Origin: Aggregatilineales bacterium
GTDB lineage: Bacteria > Chloroflexota > Anaerolineae > Aggregatilineales > Phototrophicaceae
Length of the DNA stretch: 44,390 bases
Reading direction: 5' to 3'
Assembly (NCBI GenBank): GCA_029975765.1
Contig: JARKOK010000071.1
Location: forward strand, 1 to 44,390
In this document: piece after piece, positions 24,579-34,132 of the stretch
How positions within the stretch are numbered: position 1 is the first letter of the stretch
How the letters are laid out: each line of letters opens with the position of its first letter
The notes under the pieces: model-generated
Databases searched by the model: none
What the model saw: the letters and a program-made list of their open reading frames with translations, nothing else
Told to the model about the DNA's origin: nothing
Program-made: the position numbers and the translations under genes

Positions 24579-26500
24579 AATCCCTGTCCTTCTTCATTTA
24601 CCGGCCAAATCATTTTTACTTCTGTGCCCTGCCCCGGCTGGCTGTGGATCGTGAGTGCCCCGCCAATGGCCTGGGCACGCTCGCGCATGATCTCCAGCCC
24701 CATACTGGCCGGCGCCACCTGGGATGTGTCGAACCCACGCCCGTTGTCCGTAATGGTGAGATGGTACTGATAGTCGTGCCGCAGCAACACGACACGCGCG
24801 TGCGTAGCTTGGGCGTGTTTCAGGACATTATTCAACGCTTCCTGCGTAATGCGATAGAAAGCCTTTTTTACATTTAAATCAAATTCCGGTTGATTTTCAA
24901 TCTCCGTTTCAACCAGTATTTTCTTGCGGCTCTGCACGCCTTCGATTAGCTGTGTCAGCAGCGGGCCAATGTCCATCCTGATCATGTCATTAGGGCGCAG
25001 TTCCAGCAGCAGCGTGCGCGTTTCGGCCAGCGCGCCGCGCATCAATCGGTGGAGCGTATGGAGCCTCTCTTTGACGGTTTCGGGATGCGTCTCAAACTGG
25101 CGCGGCAGAGCTTCAGTTATGATGCTGGCCGAAAAGAGTGATTGTGTTACCGCATCATGCAGATCCCGCGCGAGGCGCTGGCGTTCTTCATAGGCCGCCA
25201 GCAGGTGCGCCTGCTCGTACAGCCGCGCGTTCTGAATGGCAATCGCCGCGGATTCGGCAAACGCTTGCAGGTGATCGGCATCTACCGGTGTAAAAAAATC
25301 ACGGGTCAAATTGTGAAGGTTGATGAAGCCAATGACTTCATCGTTCAGACAGATAGGCGCCCCGACATAGGAATGGAGGGGTGTCAGCGATAGTGACGGC
25401 GGCTTCGAGGCTAATACCTGAACATCAGGAATGATAATGGGCTGCCGGGTCTGCTGCATCTGACGTAAATAGATCGTGTCTGCCAGTTTCACGCGCCAGC
25501 TATTCGCCATCTGGTCGCGCCCCACCGTATCGTAGCCATGACTGCGCACGATGTGCACGTCTGTCTCGTCCAGCAGCATGATATTCGCCGCATCATGGGG
25601 AACGACCAGGCCGACATTTGCCAGAATCCGCTCAAAAACATCTGTCAGATGGAGCGTGCTGGTCAGCGCGGCGGCGGTATCACGCAGCGCGTCAGCCATT
25701 GCACGGGCGTGGTTGCGTTCGGTTACATCCATACCCACACCCCAGGCCGCCCATTCAAAAATCGGAAACTGGGCGGCCAGGCTTGACCAGGCGATGGTTC
25801 TGGCCTGTCCATCCCTGGTCATGAGTGTCCATTCCCAGTCACGGTAAGCACCCTGCCGGGACATCCACTCTGTGACCATCTTTTCCCGGTAGGCGCTGTC
25901 AGGATACAGGAGTTCGAGCGCGCGGGGGTTATCTACAATTTCGTCGGCGCGATAGCCGGTTACCCGTTCGCACTCGTGGTTCCAGAAAACGAAGGTATTG
26001 GATTTGTCCCAGGCATTCAGCATGACCGGCAGATTCCGGGCGATACCGCCAAACTGTTTCTCGTTGCGCTGCAAGAAGACCTGGGTCTGCTGGCGTTCAG
26101 CATTAACAGCCAGAGATGAGCGGCGGTTCCGCAGCAGCAGCGTCAGCCGTGTCTGAAGTTCAGCCAGATCGAGAGGCAGCGTGATAAAGTCGTCTATCGG
26201 ATACCACTGCTGCCACTGGCGGCTGTGGATCGATTCGCGGGTGGTAATCAGCAAAAAAGGGAGCAGTACGGGAAATTCGGCTTGCTTGCGGGCAGCGGCT
26301 GCCGCGTGCCGCCGCTGAAGTTCGATTTCATCAATCAGGCATACGTCAAATACCTGCCCGAAGGGATTCGTTTGATCGGCTGCCAGCAGCACATAACTGC
26401 TGCTCAGTCCGGCGTGAATCTGCCGGTGAAGGAGAGGATCATCCAATAACGTTAGAAGCTGGTACACACGGATTCTCCGGTTAAGCGTTATGTCATCCAC
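24575..26500 (-). CDS. Histidine kinase: receiver-like N-terminus, PAS, GAF, HisKA_3/HATPase
   Basis: PAS-like FVFWNHECERVTGYRADEIV; GAF region; EERQRLARDLHDAVTQSLFSAS; ITDNGRGFD. 4-nt overlap with the response regulator. Confidence 0.92.
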   Translation of the reverse strand: MDDITLNRRIRVYQLLTLLDDPLLHRQIHAGLSSSYVLLAADQTNPFGQVFDVCLIDEIELQRRHAAAAARKQAEFPVLLPFLLITTRESIHSRQWQQWYPIDDFITLPLDLAELQTRLTLLLRNRRSSLAVNAERQQTQVFLQRNEKQFGGIARNLPVMLNAWDKSNTFVFWNHECERVTGYRADEIVDNPRALELLYPDSAYREKMVTEWMSRQGAYRDWEWTLMTRDGQARTIAWSSLAAQFPIFEWAAWGVGMDVTERNHARAMADALRDTAAALTSTLHLTDVFERILANVGLVVPHDAANIMLLDETDVHIVRSHGYDTVGRDQMANSWRVKLADTIYLRQMQQTRQPIIIPDVQVLASKPPSLSLTPLHSYVGAPICLNDEVIGFINLHNLTRDFFTPVDADHLQAFAESAAIAIQNARLYEQAHLLAAYEERQRLARDLHDAVTQSLFSASIITEALPRQFETHPETVKERLHTLHRLMRGALAETRTLLLELRPNDMIRMDIGPLLTQLIEGVQSRKKILVETEIENQPEFDLNVKKAFYRITQEALNNVLKHAQATHARVVLLRHDYQYHLTITDNGRGFDTSQVAPASMGLEIMRERAQAIGGALTIHSQPGQGTEVKMIWPVNEEGQGL

Positions 26501-26523
26501 AGTATCAGGCGCGAACTGTGAAA

Positions 26524-27645
26524 TTATAACTCCTCCTGATCTGCCTCCTCGTCGCCGATCTGGTTCAGAACAATCAGACCATCCTGAATGGTGTAGGGGG
26601 TGACACTGGCTTTACGCGGTTCGATGACCCACCGGCGGAAAACAATATAGAAAATCCCCACAATCGGCACAGCGAGAATAGCGCCGATCACGCCGCCTAA
26701 CGCGAAACCGACAAAAACCGCCACGATAACTAGGATCGGATCTATCCCCACACTGCGCGACATGACGCGCGGCGTCAGGTAATGCGTTTCGATCTGCTGC
26801 ACACCGACGAATGTGCCGAGTGTGAAAAGCGCGTGTAAGGGGTTGATCAGCAGCGCCATAATTGTCGCCAGCCCGCCGCCCAGGAAACCGCCGATGACGG
26901 GCAGCATGGTCGTGACGCCAATGATGAAACCCAGCGTAGCGGCGTTGGGGACACGCAGCAGCGTTAAAATGGCACAATTGGCGATGCCGACGAAACTGGC
27001 AACCAGCACCACGCCGCGCACGTAGTTGCCCAACGAAGTTTCGATTTCATCAATGGTGGCTTTTACTTCCTCGCGATGGCGAAGGGGGAACATTTGCAGC
27101 AGAAAGTTCACCGCGCTGTCATGAGAGGTGAGCCAGTACACCCCGATCACAAAAGCCAGAATCGATTCACCCACCACGCCGCCGAGTTCGGTTGCCAGCC
27201 GGGGCGCAGACAGGGTAAATTCATCTACCATAATGCCTACAGCACGCTGGATTTCGTCTGCATCTATCGGGCTGATGTTCGCGCCCAGATTGGTGTTGGC
27301 GAAGTTCATGAACCAGTTCTGCGCCGCGATCAGCCGGCTGGCAAGCTGCCAGTCGTTCTGAATGTAACGGCTGATCTGGCTAAATACCGGCGGCAGCACG
27401 CCGATCAGTAGCGTGATAATCAGCCCCAGCAGCATTGCATAGACCAGCAGAATTGCCAGCCCCTGCGGCACACGCAGCCGCGTGAGACGGATAATCGTGG
27501 GCCTGAGGGCTGACGCGATCAAAATGGCAATCAGCACGACCACGAAGATGCGGGCACTGAGCACCAGCACATAAGCCAGCGCCAGCGTTGCCAGGATGAT
27601 CACCGTATTACGGAACACCTGCTGTGCAGTCAATTCTAACCTCAC
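26524..27645 (-). CDS. AI-2E family (YdiK/PerM-type) membrane protein
   Basis: Multiple TMs; GFIIGVTTMLPVIGGFLGGGLA, IETHYLTPRVMSRSVGIDPILVIVAVFVGFALGGVIGAILAVPI. Confidence 0.92.
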   Translation of the reverse strand: MRLELTAQQVFRNTVIILATLALAYVLVLSARIFVVVLIAILIASALRPTIIRLTRLRVPQGLAILLVYAMLLGLIITLLIGVLPPVFSQISRYIQNDWQLASRLIAAQNWFMNFANTNLGANISPIDADEIQRAVGIMVDEFTLSAPRLATELGGVVGESILAFVIGVYWLTSHDSAVNFLLQMFPLRHREEVKATIDEIETSLGNYVRGVVLVASFVGIANCAILTLLRVPNAATLGFIIGVTTMLPVIGGFLGGGLATIMALLINPLHALFTLGTFVGVQQIETHYLTPRVMSRSVGIDPILVIVAVFVGFALGGVIGAILAVPIVGIFYIVFRRWVIEPRKASVTPYTIQDGLIVLNQIGDEEADQEEL

Positions 27646-27814
27646 CTGTTCTATGACCTCTCTAGCTTATGTCAAAAGTTAAGCGGACACATCGGCTAGG
27701 GGGTGTGAATTTTTATTGGGAAAAAAGACTTCAGGTAGGGGGACAATGGGGCTATAGGTCTACCCACTAGGTGGCCTAGTCGTGCACGCTGGATTACCGT
27801 CAGCCGCCTGTAAC

Positions 27815-27840
27815 GGGCGCGAAAGCTGTCTTTCGCGCCC
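27815..27840. terminator. Hairpin GGGCGCGAAAG-ctgt-CTTTCGCGCCC in the intergenic gap downstream of the DUF1349 gene
   Basis: 11-bp perfect arms, 4-nt loop; lies after the minus-strand stop at 27876. Confidence 0.7.
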
Positions 27841-27875
27841 CGTGATTACGGTGTCTTCTGCCCGTGATGAGCGGC

Positions 27876-28424
27876 TTACCCACGTACCGTGTCGGCACGA
27901 AGGGTGTAATTCTCGAATGAAACCGCAAAGCCGCTGCCGTCCGGCGAACAGGCCATCAGCCCGACTTGCAGCGTCTCCTCCAGTGTCAGATGAGCCAGGC
28001 GCAGCAGGGTATAGGTCTGTCCATCCAGCGAGTAATGCACCTCAAGGGCATCGCCATGCCGCGAAACACGCAGGCTGATGGAGGCCGGATTCTGATGCAG
28101 CGGCGTCACTGACCAGTCGGAGTAGTCGCGGGTAACAACGGCGCTGGCCTGCTGGACGCCGTGCACGTACTCGATGCCACATTTCATCCAGTGCTGTTCG
28201 TCCAGCCGTACCATCAATCCCGCCTGGTCGTACAGGTCGCGGTACTGGCCGATAACTCGGACATCGGCGGCGAAGTCGCCGGACACCCGCTGATAATAAA
28301 AATGGCCGTTGTCTCGAATGAACCCGTAATGTGTTTTCCGCCAGAAGTCGGTCTTGGGTGCGGTGGTGATGTCCAGCGCGTTGCCGCGTTCCTTCCAGAC
28401 CGGTGGTTCGTTGAACCATTCCAT
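27876..28424 (-). CDS. DUF1349 (concanavalin-like) protein
   Basis: KTDFWRKTHYGFIRDNGHFYYQRVSGDFAADVRVIGQYRDLYDQAGLMVRLDEQHWMKCGIEYVHG. Confidence 0.88.
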   Translation of the reverse strand: MEWFNEPPVWKERGNALDITTAPKTDFWRKTHYGFIRDNGHFYYQRVSGDFAADVRVIGQYRDLYDQAGLMVRLDEQHWMKCGIEYVHGVQQASAVVTRDYSDWSVTPLHQNPASISLRVSRHGDALEVHYSLDGQTYTLLRLAHLTLEETLQVGLMACSPDGSGFAVSFENYTLRADTVRG

Positions 28425-28448
28425 GTCGTTTTGCCTTTTAAGCCAGGA

Positions 28449-28474
28449 TCAGGGCGAGACATGCCTCGCCCTGA
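28449..28474. repeat. Intergenic palindrome TCAGGGCGAG-acatgc-CTCGCCCTGA
   Basis: 10-bp perfect arms between DUF1349 and the isomerase-like gene. Confidence 0.75.
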
Positions 28475-28483
28475 CAAAGTGAT

Positions 28484-30133
28484 TTAGAGTTTCACGTCGC
28501 CACACAGATGAACCTGAATACCCATCTCAGACAGCATGGCTGCTTTGGCCGCCAGCGCCCTGTCCGCATCGGCGGCGCTCGGCGCGTAGGCAACGTTGAT
28601 ATGATTGGCCTTGTGCCGCGCCATCATCTGATCGCGGCTGACGCCGTGTGTGACCGCGTGCATGATCGGCCACTGCGGGGTTGTCATCTGCCAGCGGCGC
28701 TGGGTTTCAGCTTCCGGCAGTTTCACGGCGGTCGCGCGCCCGATGTCGCAGTGCAGCGCGCCGTCCATCACGTATACCCGACTCCAGACGATTTCGCCCG
28801 GTTTGCTAACGCCTTTGAGCGTACCGCCGCCCAACCGGAAGTACATCGGCGGCTGGCGCTCGCTGGACGCGCCAGCATAACCGCCGGTGAAATGTGAGGC
28901 AGGCGCGGCGCCAGAGATGAGAAACACCCAGACAAAATCATCCACGCCATCACCGGTGAAGTGTTCACCATAGCGCAGATCGTGCAGGGTGGTCGCCGGG
29001 TCAAAGCCCATCACCGTCCAGACACGATTGGTCACCAGCGCGTCCAGGCCGGCGCATTCGTCTACTTCGTTGAAATGGGGCAGGGCTTTACCGGCGTAGA
29101 GTTCCTGACCGTCCTGATCGAACACCGGGGGGCGTTCAACATTGTTGAGCAGCCCTTCCACCAGATCAGAAGCAGGGGCCATATCCTTGAGACCCTGCTG
29201 GTACTGGATGCCAATCGCGTCGCAGCCAAATTCGTGCGCAATCCGCACAGCGGCGATGTACATCTTACACTGCTGGTGAATCTGCTGATTGGTGAGTTCG
29301 GTCATTTCGTCCGTGCCGGTGACGAACTTCACGCCGCGCGCGTTCAGCCAGTCGCGCACCTGCTGGGCCTCGGCATCACTCACCGTCTGCATTCTGGCTA
29401 CCAGCGCCGACTGGCTGAGGCGTTCTTTGTACACACCCGCCGGGTTCAGCAGTTCATCATCAATAATGGCGTTATACATGCCCATGCAGCCTTCATCAAA
29501 CACGCCCAGGATTGCTTTCTCCTGGCGCAGTTGGGCGGCGAGGGCGCGGCCCAGTTCGGCCTCGGCGGCGGGCAGCTGGCCGGGGTTCAGATCGCGGACG
29601 TGGCTGGTGTCGTGTGTGATTTTGCCTTCCTTAATCCACTGGCGAATGCCATTCAGGAAGAAGTCGTCGGTGAAGTCCACGCTCCAGATGCTGCTGTATT
29701 TCACGCCCGCTTTGGTCAGCGACCCATTCAGATTGAGCATACCAACCAGCCCCGGCCACTGGCCGCTCCAGTTCGCCAGTGTCAGAATCGGCCCGCGATG
29801 GCTTCGCAGCCCGGCCAGCACATGATGGCTGTACTGCCAGACAGCCTCAGCGACAATCAATCGGGCATCCGGGTCAATATTGGCAAATACGTCCATCCCC
29901 ATACGCTGGCTGGAGATGAAACCGTGTTTTTCGTCAGGGTTATACGGATGGCCGCGTTTGACCGTGATGCCCTCCTGGGCAAAAACGGCGATCACCCGCT
30001 GTTCCATATCATGCTGGGCAGCCCAGCAGGTCTGGTTGGCGGCCAGACGCAGGTCACCGCTGGCAACCAGTATGGCTTCATTCGCTCCGACCTTAGAAGG
30101 CTGAGGCAGGGTGGGGATGGTATAAGTGGACAT
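28484..30133 (-). CDS. L-fucose/L-arabinose isomerase superfamily-like protein
   Basis: [72 protein letters not shown]. Confidence 0.72.
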   Translation of the reverse strand: MSTYTIPTLPQPSKVGANEAILVASGDLRLAANQTCWAAQHDMEQRVIAVFAQEGITVKRGHPYNPDEKHGFISSQRMGMDVFANIDPDARLIVAEAVWQYSHHVLAGLRSHRGPILTLANWSGQWPGLVGMLNLNGSLTKAGVKYSSIWSVDFTDDFFLNGIRQWIKEGKITHDTSHVRDLNPGQLPAAEAELGRALAAQLRQEKAILGVFDEGCMGMYNAIIDDELLNPAGVYKERLSQSALVARMQTVSDAEAQQVRDWLNARGVKFVTGTDEMTELTNQQIHQQCKMYIAAVRIAHEFGCDAIGIQYQQGLKDMAPASDLVEGLLNNVERPPVFDQDGQELYAGKALPHFNEVDECAGLDALVTNRVWTVMGFDPATTLHDLRYGEHFTGDGVDDFVWVFLISGAAPASHFTGGYAGASSERQPPMYFRLGGGTLKGVSKPGEIVWSRVYVMDGALHCDIGRATAVKLPEAETQRRWQMTTPQWPIMHAVTHGVSRDQMMARHKANHINVAYAPSAADADRALAAKAAMLSEMGIQVHLCGDVKL

Positions 30134-30349
30134 CTATTTCACCTTTAGCTTGGAGTATCGGACATATGAACGGCATGGCAAACCACGCGGCACAGCCGAT
30201 GACGCGCTATAAACACTTTTCTATAAGGTCTGGGACGTGGTTAGACCTCTGCTTTGAATAAAGTAGAGTATATCCCCCGCCGGTGAAAACTGCTACCTTT
30301 GCAGGGTAATCGAAAAGTGCGATGGCAGCAAATCCGAACTGAACAGACT

Positions 30350-31711
30350 CTACGGTGCGCCCGGTGGCCGGGGCAGGGTGATGAGCATCGTCGTGCCGGC
30401 CTCAAGCTGGCTCTGTGCCGCTATCGTGCCGCCGTGCGCCTCGACAATGGACTTTACGATTGCCAGCCCCAGTCCCGACTCGCCGCTGTCCGATTGGCGG
30501 GATGGATCGCTGCGGTAGAAACGGTCGAACACTTTGGGCAAATCCTCCGGTCTAATACCTGAGCCAGTATCGCTCACCATGAGCTGAACTCCGCCGGCAG
30601 TGGTCTGTGCTTGCAGTGTCACAGTACCCCCGCGTGGGGTGTGTCGCAGGGCGTTGCTGACGAGATTACCTAATACCTGCACCATCCGTTCCTGGTCAAT
30701 CAGGATGTCTGACAGGTCATCTGCTGTTTTTACATATAGGGTGATGCCGGCGGTCGCGGCTGATTCCTCGAAGGAAACGGCCACCCGTTCCAGCAGTTCG
30801 CGCGGGTTGACCGGCGCGCGCAGCAGTTTAAGTTCGCCGGCGTCGGCCAGCGAGAGCGTTCGCAAATCCTCAACCAGTCGCTGAAGCAGGCGAACTTCAT
30901 CACTCATAACGCTGAAACGCTCAGGGGTAGGTTTCAGCGTTCCATCCCGCAGCGCTTCCAGATAACCGCCAATCACGGTCAGCGGTGTGCGGAGATCGTG
31001 TGCGATGTCGGCGGTCATCTGTTTACGATGCTGGATGGCGTGGTAAAGATTGGCGCTCATCTCGTTAAAGGTCTGAGCCAGAATACCCAGCTCGTCACGG
31101 GTGCGAATCTGCACCCGCTGGTCAAGATTGCCGGCGCGCATCGCCGTGATGGCGCGTGTTAGTTCCGACAGGGGACGTAAGAACTGGCGGGAAAGCAGGA
31201 TGCCAACGACGAGCGCGGTCGCGCTGGCGCCTAACGCGCCGACCAGTAAAGCACGATTGGCGCCGTCCATGTAACGCTGTTCGCGGGGGTCGAGGGCTGG
31301 CGGCATCTGTGCCAGCAGCGCCGTGCCGACCTGTTTGCCGTCAATCGTGATCGGTATGCCGGCTTCCATCATAGCCGCCGGAATCTGATCGCCAGTGTTG
31401 AGCGGCCCGCGTCCGGCCACCACGATGCCGTTCATGTCCACCAGCGCGAACCACTGCGGCGGTTGAAACCATCGCTGAGGGCTGGCGATGCCCGGTTCGG
31501 TGCGCAGCCAGCCTTCGATCCCGGCCCATGACTCCGTTGCCTGATAATAGGAGGTGACGTTCTGGACAAACAGAGCTTCAGCCTGATCGCTGCGCAGCCG
31601 GTCAAATTCGGTGACGGTTGTCCGGTAGGCGAACACCCCCACCAGCACCACGCCGATCAGACTGGTGAGCAGCAGCGTGGCGATCCACTTCAAGGTCAGC
31701 GACCGAAACAT
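30350..31711 (-). CDS. Membrane sensor histidine kinase (HAMP, HisKA)
   Basis: N-terminal TM, HAMP RPLSELTRAITAMRAGNLDQRVQIRTRDELGILAQTFNEM, ADIAHDLRTPLTVIGGYLEAL, GESGLGLAIVKSIVEAHGG. Confidence 0.94.
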   Translation of the reverse strand: MFRSLTLKWIATLLLTSLIGVVLVGVFAYRTTVTEFDRLRSDQAEALFVQNVTSYYQATESWAGIEGWLRTEPGIASPQRWFQPPQWFALVDMNGIVVAGRGPLNTGDQIPAAMMEAGIPITIDGKQVGTALLAQMPPALDPREQRYMDGANRALLVGALGASATALVVGILLSRQFLRPLSELTRAITAMRAGNLDQRVQIRTRDELGILAQTFNEMSANLYHAIQHRKQMTADIAHDLRTPLTVIGGYLEALRDGTLKPTPERFSVMSDEVRLLQRLVEDLRTLSLADAGELKLLRAPVNPRELLERVAVSFEESAATAGITLYVKTADDLSDILIDQERMVQVLGNLVSNALRHTPRGGTVTLQAQTTAGGVQLMVSDTGSGIRPEDLPKVFDRFYRSDPSRQSDSGESGLGLAIVKSIVEAHGGTIAAQSQLEAGTTMLITLPRPPGAP

Positions 31712-31720
31712 GCCCGACTC

Positions 31721-32407
31721 CTATGCGGTTTCATCCGTAAAGCGGTAACCAACCCCAAATACGGTCAGAACGTAGCGGGGGTGCGATGGGTCGGGTTCGA
31801 GTTTGGCGCGCAGGTTACGGATATGGACATCCACCGTCCGTTCAACGTTTTCGAACCAGTCACCCTTAAGCCGTTCCAGCAGATGAGCGCGGGTGAAAAC
31901 CTGCCCCGGCGCGCTCATCAGAACGGTGAGCAGGTCGAATTCGGAGGGCGTGAGTTCGATTTTGCGTTCTCCGACACGAACGAGGTGAGTTCCTTTATCC
32001 AGGGTGACATCGCCTACCCGCAGGATGTCGGCAGCCGGTGGTGGTTCGGTCGCGCGGCGCAGGACAGCCCGAATCCGGGCGACCAGTTCGGCCATACCAA
32101 ACGGCTTGGTAACATAATCATCGGCGCCGAGTTCCAGCCCGACGACCTTATCGGTTTCTTCAACACGGGCGGTCAGCATAATGACGGGTGTCTGCCGCTC
32201 CTTACGGAAGTGACGCATGAATTCCAGTCCGTCCATTTCCGGCATCATGATGTCCAGCAGGACCAGGTCAGGTTTTTCGTGCCGCGCAACATACAGGGCT
32301 TCGCGCCCGTTAGAAGCCGTTACCGTTCGAAAACCGGTTTCTGTCAGATAGTCGGTCAGCAGCCGCAGGGTACTCAGTTTGTCGTCCACGATCAGGATGG
32401 TTTTCAT
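31721..32407 (-). CDS. OmpR/PhoB-family response regulator
   Basis: MKTILIVDDKLSTLRLL, DLVLLDIMMPEMDGLEFM, YVTKPFGMAELVARI, HIRNLRAKLEPDPSHPRYVLTVFGVGYRF. ORF opens at 32431; ATG at 32407 fits the family better. Confidence 0.94.
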   Translation of the reverse strand: MKTILIVDDKLSTLRLLTDYLTETGFRTVTASNGREALYVARHEKPDLVLLDIMMPEMDGLEFMRHFRKERQTPVIMLTARVEETDKVVGLELGADDYVTKPFGMAELVARIRAVLRRATEPPPAADILRVGDVTLDKGTHLVRVGERKIELTPSEFDLLTVLMSAPGQVFTRAHLLERLKGDWFENVERTVDVHIRNLRAKLEPDPSHPRYVLTVFGVGYRFTDETA

Positions 32408-32499
32408 AACAAACTTCTTTGACAGGCTCATGATGATATTCGTATCCTATCGCAAATGACGGCTGAATGCTGTATAGACTTTGGTTGTGCGGGAGTCCC

Positions 32500-32523
32500 G
32501 GCGCAGCCCGTCCAGGCTGCGCC
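32500..32523. repeat. Intergenic hairpin GGCGCAGCC-cgtcca-GGCTGCGCC
   Basis: 9-bp perfect arms between the CotH gene and the OmpR-type regulator gene. Confidence 0.7.
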
Positions 32524-32535
32524 AGGGGTGCGATG

Positions 32536-34107
32536 TCAGTTTCCGGCTGGCTGGCTGCTGACATAGGCCTGTGCCAGAGCATAACGCTGGCTGGCGTGTT
32601 CGATTAGCTGGTTGAGCGAGTTCTTAAACGTGTCCACCGATTCCAGTGCCGGGTCGGCTGTGCCGCTGGCCTCCCCCAGCACATACGGCGCAATCAGTGT
32701 GTGCAGTGCCGTGTAGGTCGCTGCCATCTTTTCCGGCGCGAAAGCACCGTTGATGGTGGCTTCGACGTAATACACATAACGTTCAAGATAGACCGGGTCC
32801 GCCAGCAGATAGCTGATGAGCGGCCAAGTATCACCTGTGCCGGTCAGGTCAAACGCGCCGCTGCTGCCTCCCGGACGCCGGCCTCCGCTGGATAAAGCCT
32901 CATTGTTATCCCATGGAATCCAGGTGAAGCGCCCGGTGGTGGGGTCGTTATACAGATAGTAGTTGTGTGCCATCGTACCGTAGGTATCCCAGTTCTGGAT
33001 AACCGTGTTAACCGCCAGCCAGTGAATGAATTCATCCACATCCAGAATGGCTTCAAGGTGGGCACGCCAGGCCGCCGGGTCAGTCGTGCGTGTTTCAGCG
33101 TGCAGCGCCTCGAACAGCGCGAGGATGTCGCTGTAATCTGCCGCATCTTCGTTGGTTTCTTTCGAGAACGTCGCTTCGTCGAAGGTGCCGGCCTGGAAGC
33201 CGGCGCCGGTGCCTTCCGGCTTGTAGAGATTGCCGCTGTCGTCAGCAAACTGAGTCTGGATGACGGTATCCTCAACAGCTTCGACCGCCGTGTACAGGCC
33301 GATATAGACCGGGTCATCGCCATAATCCAGGTAAACGGCATAGAAGGCGGTCTGCGCGGCAGGGATGCCCGCTTCGCGGAAAATGTCTGCCGCCGCTTTT
33401 TCGTGCAGGTACGACGAGTCGCGGAAGTTGCTGGAGAAACTCAACTCGTCAAACCCGTAGAACCGCTGGTTTTTGACAGTGGGGTAGTCATCCTCAAATT
33501 TATCGAAGTTGAGCTTGAAGCCCAGTTTGAGCGATCCATTACTCCATGCGCCGCTCAAGGTGGAATTGCCTTTATAGCGAATGCCAACGTTCGTCCAGGT
33601 CTGGCCGTTGAAGGAAATATCGGCAGTGACCCAGATGGGGTTCTCATCCGTAAAATCACCACCGCCCGCCATACCGTCGGGGAAATTGCCGCCCATACGC
33701 CCGCCGGGTGGCATCTGATTGGCATCGAAACCTTCTGGCGGCGCGCCCTCAGCCGGGGGCTGGCGGGGACTGCCGCCCGGCGGGGCCTGTCCGGGTTGGA
33801 CATCACCCTCCGGCGGACGGAAGCCACCCATCGCACCCCGGTTCATTCCGACGCCAAATTCTCCAAAGAGGCCGGTCATATCAGCCTGCATGGCCTGCCA
33901 GTTGTCCGGGCTGATGGTGATGGTGATCGTGTTGACGGCAGCCTGAGGAAACACGACCGTATAGTCGGGAGCAGTGTTGTCGCCATGCGAGTATTCGTCC
34001 CACCCCGCGGGGCGTGCCACTGTGTCCTGCGCCAGCATCACGCTGGCGCTCAGCAGAAGGGTGAGAAACATCCCACCGAGAATCAGGCTTGTTTTGCGTC
34101 GGCTCAT
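32536..34107 (-). CDS. Secreted CotH-kinase family protein
   Basis: Signal-like N-terminus MSRRKTSLILGGMFLTLLLSASVMLAQ; GIRYKGNSTL, DYPTVKNQRFYGFDELSFSSNFRDSSYLHEKAAADIFREAG, GLYTAVEAVED, FTWIPWDNNEAL. True ATG likely 34107, not 34272. Confidence 0.9.
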   Translation of the reverse strand: MSRRKTSLILGGMFLTLLLSASVMLAQDTVARPAGWDEYSHGDNTAPDYTVVFPQAAVNTITITISPDNWQAMQADMTGLFGEFGVGMNRGAMGGFRPPEGDVQPGQAPPGGSPRQPPAEGAPPEGFDANQMPPGGRMGGNFPDGMAGGGDFTDENPIWVTADISFNGQTWTNVGIRYKGNSTLSGAWSNGSLKLGFKLNFDKFEDDYPTVKNQRFYGFDELSFSSNFRDSSYLHEKAAADIFREAGIPAAQTAFYAVYLDYGDDPVYIGLYTAVEAVEDTVIQTQFADDSGNLYKPEGTGAGFQAGTFDEATFSKETNEDAADYSDILALFEALHAETRTTDPAAWRAHLEAILDVDEFIHWLAVNTVIQNWDTYGTMAHNYYLYNDPTTGRFTWIPWDNNEALSSGGRRPGGSSGAFDLTGTGDTWPLISYLLADPVYLERYVYYVEATINGAFAPEKMAATYTALHTLIAPYVLGEASGTADPALESVDTFKNSLNQLIEHASQRYALAQAYVSSQPAGN

Positions 34108-34132
34108 GATTATGGGGCACTCCTGTGATAAG

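Noticed and set aside
28961-30148. 395-aa plus-strand ORF opposite the fucose-isomerase-like gene
   Set aside because: Shadow ORF; composition and lack of motifs fit the antisense of a real CDS.
30134-30349. Possible riboswitch in the gap before the fucose-isomerase-like gene
   Set aside because: Read on both strands; no class-defining conserved core or convincing nested stems recognised.
32965-34128. 387-aa plus-strand ORF opposite the CotH gene
   Set aside because: Shadow ORF; the minus-strand CotH protein has signal peptide and family motifs.
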